Shown: piece by piece, positions 57,525 through 64,000 of the stretch
Layout: every line of letters starts with the position of its first letter
Numbering within the stretch: the first letter of the stretch is position 1
From: Dugong dugon
Lineage: Eukaryota > Chordata > Mammalia > Sirenia > Dugongidae
NCBI GenBank assembly: GCA_030035585.1
Contig: CM057461.1
Span: forward strand, 166,171,624-166,235,623
DNA: 64,000 nt
Direction: 5' to 3'
Position numbers and translations under genes: made by a program
The notes under the pieces: generated by a model
Seen by the model: only the letters and a program-made list of their open reading frames with translations
Databases searched by the model: none
Told to the model about the DNA's origin: nothing

Positions 57525-57690
57525 CTTCCCTGGTGGCACAGTGGTTAAGAGCTCGGCTACTAACCAAAAGGTTGGCAGTTTGAATCCACCAGTCAATCCT
57601 TGGAAACCCTATGGGGAAGTTCTACTCTGCCCTATATGGTCGCTATGCGTCAGAATTAACTCGATGACAACGGGTTCGGTTTCTGTTTTA
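57525..57690 (+). mobile_element. AfroSINE, short form
   Basis: CTTCCCTGGTGGCACAGTGG head, GCAGTTTGAATCCACCAGTC B box, CTCGATGACAACGGGTTCGG end of the GGTTTGG type. Begins 13 bp after the LTR target duplication. Confidence 0.93.
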
Positions 57691-58391
57691 TTCAGCCTCT
57701 GACCAATGAGGAATATGAACACACACTCACTCCAAGAACTCCTTTGGATCCAAGAGCTGATACTACAAAGAGACTAAACAGTCTCTTAGTGAGGAATGTT
57801 GTTGGATTGGGAGAGCAAGGGAGCTGGGAATGTGGTAAGAGATGATTTGTTCTACCAAATTTGAAAGAGTATAATGAATATTCATTCTAGGTAGAATGAG
57901 GTAGCAAGTCCTGGCTCAGACAGTTTTTGGTCCAGTTCCATAAAAGTTTGTAGGACTTCAAGAATGGGATAAAGTTGGTAAATGTCTCCTTTTAGGGGAG
58001 AAACAAACTGCATATCAATTATAAAGTTCCACTGCAGGATGGTTAATAGATACATTCTAACAATCAGAATTTTGAAGGAAAAACCCTGTTAAAGTATAAC
58101 TACTTCCATAAATGCAAAATTGTGAAATGCCTTTTAGAAAAAACAATAGTTTTATTAATCTGTGTGTAAGAGTCTTGTAACATTTGGCAGGAGGGAACCT
58201 TTCTCTTCCTCTTATTGTGTTAGTTACAATGTTATGGCACTACATAATACTTAGTTAAAAAAGGGTGTTACCACAAGAATATCTGTTTTGCAATACGCAG
58301 TCTTGAAGAATTTCAGTTCTAATGTTCACACAATGGGATGGTGTGTGTATGAGCGTGCATGCGCGTACACGTGTGCCTGTGTTACCTTTTA
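57691..58391. other. Unassigned sequence
   Basis: No gene or repeat recognised apart from a short GTGTGTATG/GCGCGTAC alternating stretch near 58,340-58,375. Confidence 0.35.
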
Positions 58392-58401
58392 ATAGCTTAG
58401 C

Positions 58402-59046
58402 TTTTTTTTTTTTTAAATTGTACTTTAGGTGAAGGTTTACAGAGCAAATTAGTTTCTCGTTAAACAATTAATACACATATTATTTTGTGACATTGGTTGA
58501 CAATCTCATGACGTGTCAACACTCTCCCCTTCTTGACCTTGGGTTCTCCATTTCCATTCATTTAGCTTTCCTGTCCTCTTCTGCCTTCTCATCTTCGCCT
58601 CTGGGCTGGTGTTCTCATTTAGTCTTGAATACATGGTTGAACTACATGTATTATTGTTTGTTTTATGGGCCTGTCTAATCTTTGGCTGAAGGGTGAACCT
58701 CAGGAGTGACTTCAGTACTGAGTTAAAAGGGTTTCCTGGAGCCATACTCTCAGGGTTTCTCCATTCTCTGTCAGACCAGTAAGTCTGGTCTTTTTTGTGA
58801 GTTAGAATTTTGTTCTGCATTTTTCTCCAGCTCTGTCCAGGACCCTCTATTGTGATCCCTGTCAGAGCAGTTGGTGCTGGTAGCCAGGCACCATCTAGTT
58901 GTGCTGGACTCAGTCTGGTGGAGGCTGTGGTAGTTGTGGTCCATTAGTCCTTTGGACTAATCTTTCCCTTGTGTCTTTGATTTTCTTCATTCTCCCTTGC
59001 TCCAGATTGGGTGGGACCAGTAAATGTATCTTAGATGGCTGCTCGC
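58402..59046 (-). mobile_element. Truncated L1 with 10-bp duplication
   Basis: 645 bp: T-run, AAATTGTACTTTAGGTGAAG, CATGACGTGTCAACACTCTC, TCAGTCTGGTGGAGGCTGTG, ending GATGGCTGCTCGC. Perfect ATAGCTTAGC at 58392-58401 and 59047-59056. Entirely 3' UTR, so 5'-truncated at insertion. Confidence 0.93.
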
Positions 59047-59056
59047 ATAGCTTAGC

Positions 59057-59629
59057 TATTTCTGCTGATTATATAATATCACTCATTGGTATCTGCTAGA
59101 GCCATCATCTTCCCTTGATCACTAGTAATTGTTTACAGAAGTATGGCAGAATCGTTGGAATACTTCTTAGCTTATAGCCAAAGTGAGGTAAACTCAGTGT
59201 GGGCAAGGAACCTGACTGATTATGTTACTCACCCTTGTCACCTGGGTGCCTGGCAATGGTAGACCCTCAATAAAATTGTGGGCAAATAAAGTATATTTCT
59301 CCTAAATACATATAATATATATAATAACAATGGTTGTAATTATCACAGTAGAAAAAGTTGCATGATGCTACAAGATAATAAAAATAAGAAACATTCTCTC
59401 TGTATGAGGTTAAGCTATAAGGAGGGTTTCATGTAGTACCTACAATAAAGATATTCAGTGAATGCCCTTTATTTCTGAGATCACAAAGCAGTGGAGTGTC
59501 CCTGGTTTCTGAAGAGACAGAGTTTCTGCAGCTGCTTGGGCTGGGATTTCTACCTCTGCTGAAAATTCTGCAAGGAGATTAGCCCATTTGGAGGTAGGTG
59601 AGGACACCATAAGCATCTTGACCACTCTT
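59057..59629. other. Unassigned sequence
   Basis: An L2 3'-like piece near 59,235-59,290 (GTGCCTGGCAATGGTAGACC). Nothing else recognised. Confidence 0.35.
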
Positions 59630-61929
59630 TGTTGTTGTTGTTATGTTGTTAGGTGCAGTCGAGTTGGTTCCTGTTCATAGCAACTATGTACAATAGAACG
59701 AAACACTGCCTGGTCCTGTGCCATCCTCACAATCCTCGTTATGCTTGAGGCCATAGTTGCAGCCACTGTGTCAATTCATCTTGTTGAGGGTCTTCCTCTT
59801 TTATGACGACCCTCTACTTGACTAAGCCTGATGTCCTTCTCCAGGGACTGATCCCTCCTGATAATATGTCTAAAGTATATGAGACGTAGTCTCACCATCC
59901 TTGCTTCTAAGGAGCATTCTGGTTGTATTTCTTCCAAGACAGATTTGTTCATTCTTTTGGCAGTCCATGGTATATTCAATATTCCTCACCAACACCACAA
60001 TTCAAAGATGTCGATTCTTTTTCAGTCTTCCTTATTCATTGTCCAGCTTTCACATGCATATGAGGCAGTTGAAAACACTATGGCTTGGGTCAGGTGCACC
60101 TTAGTCCTCAAGTTGACATTTTTGCTTTTCAACACTTTCAAGAGGGCTTTTGCAGGAGATTTGCCGAATGCAATGCATGTGTTGATTTCTTGACTGCTGC
60201 TTCCATGGGTGTTGATTGTGGATCCAAGTAAAATGAAATCCTTGACAACTTCAATCTTTTCTCCGTTTGTCATGATGTTGCTTATTGGTCCAGTTGTGAG
60301 GGTTTTTGTTCTCTTTATGTTGAGGTGTAATCCATACTGCAGGCTGTGGTCTTTGATCTTCATCAGTAAGTGCTTCAAGTCCTCTTCAATTTCAGCAAGC
60401 AAGGTTATGTCATCTGCATATCGCAGGTTGTTAATGAGTCTTCCTGCAATCCTGATGCCCCATTCTTGTTCTTATAGTCCAGCTTCTTTGATTATTTCTT
60501 CAGCATACAGATTGAATAAGTATGGTGAAAGGATACAACCCTGAGGCACACTTTTCCTGACTTTAAACCACACAGTATCCCCTTGTTCTCTTCAAACAAC
60601 TGCCTCTTGATCTATGTACAGGTTCCTCATGAGTACAATTAAGTATTCTGGAATTCCCATTCTTTGCAATGTTGTCCATAATTTGTTATGATCCACACGG
60701 TCAAATGCCTTTGCATAATCAATAAAACACAGGTAAACATCTTTCGTATTCTTTGCTTTCAGCCATGATCCATCTGACAGCAGCAATGATATCCCTGGTT
60801 CCACGTCCTCTTCTGAATCCTGCTTCAATTTCTGACAGTTCCCTGTCGATATACTGCTGCAGCCACTTTTGAATGACCTTTAGCAAAATTTTACTTGCGT
60901 GTGATATTAACGATATTAAAATGGTTGTCAGAAGAGACTCTGAAACTTGCTGTTGAATGTAGAGTAGCTAAAACAAAAGGAAGAAATGTTGAATAAAAGA
61001 GTTGAACAGAAGATTTCAAAGGGTGGCTTGAGAAGACAAAGTAAAGTATTGTAATGACATGTGCAAGGAGCTGGAGATAGAAAACCAAAAAGGAAGAACA
61101 AGCTTGGCATTTCTCAAACTGGAAGAACTGAAGAAAAAATTTAAGCCTCGAGTTGCAATATTGAAGGATTCTATGGGGAAAATAGTGAAGAACGCAGGAA
61201 GCATCAAAAGAAGATGGAAGGCGTCTTAGTCATCTAGTGCTGCTGTAACAGAAATACCACAAGCGGATGGCTTTAACAAACAGAAGTTTATTCTCTCACA
61301 GTCTACTAGGCTAGAAGTCAAAATTCAGGGCATCAGCTACAGGGGAAGGCTTTCTCTGTTGGCTCTGGAGGAAGGTCCTCGTCATCAATCTTCTCCTGGA
61401 CTAGGAGCTTCTCCTTGCAGGGACCCCAGCTCCAAAGGACTCACTCTGCTTCTGGTGCTGCTTTCTTGGTGGTATGAGGTCCCTGTGTCTCTGCTGGCTT
61501 CTGTCTTTTATATCTCAAAAGAGATTGGCTCAAGACACAATCCAGTTTTGTAGATTGAGTCCTGCCTCATTAACATAACTGCCGCCTATCCCACTTCATT
61601 AACATCATAGAGTTAGGATTTATAACGCATAGGAAAATCACATCAGATGACAAAATGGTGGACAATCACACAATACCGGGAATCATGGCCCAGTCAAGTT
61701 GACAGATATTTTTGGGGGACACAATTCAATCCATGACAGAGGGATACACAGAGTCACTATACCAAAAAGAATTTTCAGGAGGTAGCATATGATCAGGAAC
61801 TGATGGTACTGAAGGAAGAAGTCCAAGCTGCACTGAAGGCATTGGCGAAAAACAAGGCTCCAGGAATTGATGGAATACCAACTGAGATGTTTCAACAAAC
61901 GGATGCAGTGCTGGAAGTACTCACTCGTC
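59630..61929 (-). mobile_element. RTE LINE with inverted 5' part, split by LTR
   Basis: Minus-strand part 59630 to about 60925: tail TTGTTAGGTGCAGTCGAG through RT motifs FIDYAKAFDRVDHNKLW (near 60,690-60,740) to TTACTTGCGTGTGATATTAA. Then plus-strand RTE: about 60926-61221 (GAATGTAGAGTAGCTAAAAC, ACATGTGCAAGGAGCTGGAG) and 61739-61929 (ATGATCAGGAACTGATGGTA, KNKAPGIDGIPTEMF reading, ending CACTCGTC). The inverted part lies upstream of the minus part in the element, with the stretch between them missing. No clear target duplication seen. Confidence 0.9.
61222..61738 (-). mobile_element. Solo LTR inserted in inverted RTE
   Basis: 517 bp, CGTCTTAGTCATCTAGTGCT to CAATCCATGACA. Flanks GAAGG (61217-61221) and GAGGG (61739-61743) give a 4/5 duplication, and RTE sequence reads through when the LTR is removed. 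It is therefore younger than the RTE insertion. Confidence 0.93.
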
Positions 61930-62069
61930 AATTTTTGGCACTATTGGTCTGTGCAAGATGCCTCTCATCTTTAAAAGTTATTATTCCCCTTCATATCCCA
62001 TTCCCTCTCCCATTCTCCTCCCACCACAGACAGGCACCCACTTAAATGTGTTTATATATTACATCTAAG

Positions 62070-62400
62070 AATATGTATTAGCATCATTTTGTGTATGTTT
62101 ATGTTTTTAATATAAACAAATGGCATTTTATTGTAGATTTCACTAAGTTTCTTCCTCTTTTTTACCTTTAGAAACAATACTGTGTTTTAAAGTTATAATC
62201 ATATTACTGTATGTAATTCATTGATCTAACCATGACTGAGGCTGTTAGCTTGACTCAAGCTATCTGCTACCATAAAAAATGCTGCCATCGACATTTTCGT
62301 AATATCTGGGGTTATACTCAGGAGTGGAATTGATGAAACTAACCTCTGGATTTTTCGGTTTTTACATAAACCATTAAATTATCTGTTTTGCTTAAGCCAC
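62070..62400 (-). mobile_element. Old L1-like fragment (reverse)
   Basis: AATATAAACAAATGGCATTT, TTCACTAAGTTTCTTCCTC and ACTCAGGAGTGGAATTGATG resemble reverse L1M sequence. Low similarity. Confidence 0.4.
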
Positions 62401-63514
62401 TCTGCACTGGGTTTATGTTGCTTGAAACCAAAGGAACCGTGACTAGTCCTTGCCCTTTGGACATGAGGGGCACCACATACTGTCTGCTTGGCCTCCTCTA
62501 ACTCCCTTTGGAGAGGCCAAAGATAAAGTAGCATTTTTTTTGATGTCCCTCAGCACTCTCCAGCAATGCTCTTGGACTCAGTAATTGGCTTATCCTCTGG
62601 AAAAAGTTTTATCACTTCTGTTTTACATGATGGATAATTTGAATCTGCAGGGGTTATTCTATTGAGAAAGTGGTTTAATTTCTAAAATTCTGTGTGAAAT
62701 GCTCAGAACATAGAAAAATGTTTTCAAACTTTGGAACAGCAATTATGTTTGCAACTCTCTAGAAATGGAAGTATCTATTAATGCTAAAAATACTTTACTA
62801 GGTCAATCATCTTAATAATAAAATCTTATTAGAACAATCTTTTCTCACCACAGGAATGCTAGTTATGAGACCTTGGTTAGGGAGATTTCCTCTGTGGTGC
62901 ATAGATCTTTCTCCAAGTGTTTTTGTTTACTGAACATTTTGGAACTTCTCAGAAGTCTTCTATCACACACTGCTAAAGAAAGCCCCATTCCAGACACAAA
63001 GGTCATTTGAAGTAGCTGAAGAATAATGGAATAGCACTCTATTCTTTGACAATGAGCTGAAATCAATAAGATTAATTCAACAGGCATAAACATAAAATTA
63101 TTCATTGATGTTAACCCTAAAATCAGATGAGTTCAGGAAAAAGGTTGATGTTTTGATATCAGTTCATGTGAGAAAGATGGATATGTTACTTGATCTTAAA
63201 CTGAGTACATAGCAACAGTCTAAAGAGGCTGTTAGAATCACCAATAGCATGAATACAAGTGTTGTACTGTGTTCAGCCTGGGGAATTGCTCCTCTCTCCT
63301 TTGCTGGTTTTGTCATCTCTAGGGTATTACTCTGAGCACCATGCTTAACAGAGGTGATGGTAAATGGGAAGCTTCTAGATGAGAACAGCTGGCATAGAAA
63401 AGAAATCTAGAAAGTATCATGCTGGTAAAGACCAAGGGTGTGCCAAATATCTGTCTTCAAATATTTGGAGGCCTCTCCCTTGAGTAACAATAAAACCTTA
63501 CATGGCATAGCACC
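62401..63514. other. AT-rich unique sequence
   Basis: A possible old LTR tail at 62,385-62,447 (TTAAGCCACTCTGCACTGGG). No gene or RNA recognised. Confidence 0.35.
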
Positions 63515-63807
63515 TGTTATGGATTGAATTGTGTCCCCCCAAAAATGTATGTCAACTTGGCTAGGCAATGCTTCCCAGTATAGTGTGATTGTCACCATTT
63601 TGTCTGTCCCCGAGAAACTCCTAGCCCAGGGGGAAATTGACGATAAGGATCTTCCCCCAGAGCCGACAGAGAGCAAAAGCCTTCCCCTGGAGGTGGCACC
63701 CTGAATTTGGACTTCTAGCCTCCTAGACTGTGAGAAAATAAATTTCTCTTTGTTAAAGCCATCAACTTGTGATATTTCTGTTGTAGCAGCACTAGATAAC
63801 TAAGACA
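63515..63807 (+). mobile_element. Solo LTR with internal deletion
   Basis: 293 bp, TGTTATGGATTGAATTGTGT to AACTAAGACA. About 200 bp present in the 13475 copy are missing between CACCATTTTGTC and the CCCCGAGAAACTCC part, removing the TATA region; AATAAA near 63,738 remains. Flanks GCACC / GGACC match 4 of 5. Confidence 0.88.
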
Positions 63808-64000
63808 GGACCTCACAATTTTCAAAGCCCCTTCAGATTTATAAGTTAATTTGAGTTTTACATTGGCCTTATGATGTAGAGCAGGCAGTTATTTTATAAA
63901 TGAGGAAACTGAGGCTCAAAGAGATTAACTTCATTTTGCTCCACGTAGCATGGCATTAAATAGCAATCTTGAGATGAGAATGCGCATCTCTTGATTTGTG
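63808..64000 (-). mobile_element. MIR-like remnant at window end
   Basis: AAATGAGGAAACTGAGGCTC and AAAGAGATTAACTTC at 63,897-63,930 are reverse MIR landmarks; the rest is unassigned. Confidence 0.5.

Noticed and set aside
8585..57690. AfroSINE heads as tRNA genes
   Set aside because: A- and B-box-like sequence is present but no cloverleaf or intact acceptor stem; these are SINE promoters.

Overview
The window is mammalian nuclear DNA, almost certainly from an afrotherian and most probably an elephant or close relative. The main evidence is about 27 copies or pieces of AfroSINE (tRNA-like head, tail ending in AAC repeats or a GGTTTGG-type end). They occur with their presumed partner, an RTE-type LINE, in at least seven pieces. 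Also present are L1 3' ends and a family of solo LTRs (TGTTATGG...AAGACA) that I associate with elephant DNA. The species is inferred; Afrotheria is well supported.

Layout. Positions 1-2,560 are AT-rich with old MIR and L2 pieces. Positions 2,560-3,530 form one strong CpG island with GC boxes, an ETS site and three good splice-donor matches, all on the minus strand. It is best read as the promoter and alternative first exons of a gene running left, out of the window. I cannot name that gene. From 3.5 kb to the right end I find no convincing coding exon, retrocopy, tRNA or other RNA gene. That 60 kb is intergenic, or possibly intronic, and made of layered transposons separated by AT-rich unique sequence. 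No ORF here looks like a cellular gene: the longest are GC-rich overlaps inside the island or decayed RTE reverse transcriptase.

Region by region: 5.2-6.5 kb, an L2 fragment split by an LTR, then a hAT-like hairpin; 8.6-16.1 kb, a dense AfroSINE cluster mixed with TA/TG microsatellites and two LTRs; 16.29-16.76 kb, a short palindromic terminal-inverted-repeat element; 19.0-20.9 kb, an AfroSINE split by an L1 tail and a long RTE-tailed element split by an LTR; 22.7-25.5 kb and 29.3-30.3 kb, RTE copies, two of which share a 744-bp tract of near identity inside otherwise diverged copies; 36-38 kb and 46.8-48.8 kb, more SINEs and a cleanly bounded RTE; 50.6-61.9 kb, a nested zone with an RTE split by L1 sequence, an MLT1-like LTR pair, an L1 3' end, and an RTE with an inverted 5' part later split by an LTR; 63.5 kb, an internally deleted LTR.

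There is no operon-like cooperation here. The relationships are between transposons: AfroSINE and RTE share their 3' ends, which fits RTE supplying the machinery for the SINE, and target-site duplications let the order of insertion be read directly. The most informative signals are the gene-conversion-like tract, the twin-primed RTE, a target site used twice by AfroSINEs, a 38-bp L1 tail insertion with a perfect 12-bp duplication, and the three-donor CpG-island promoter.
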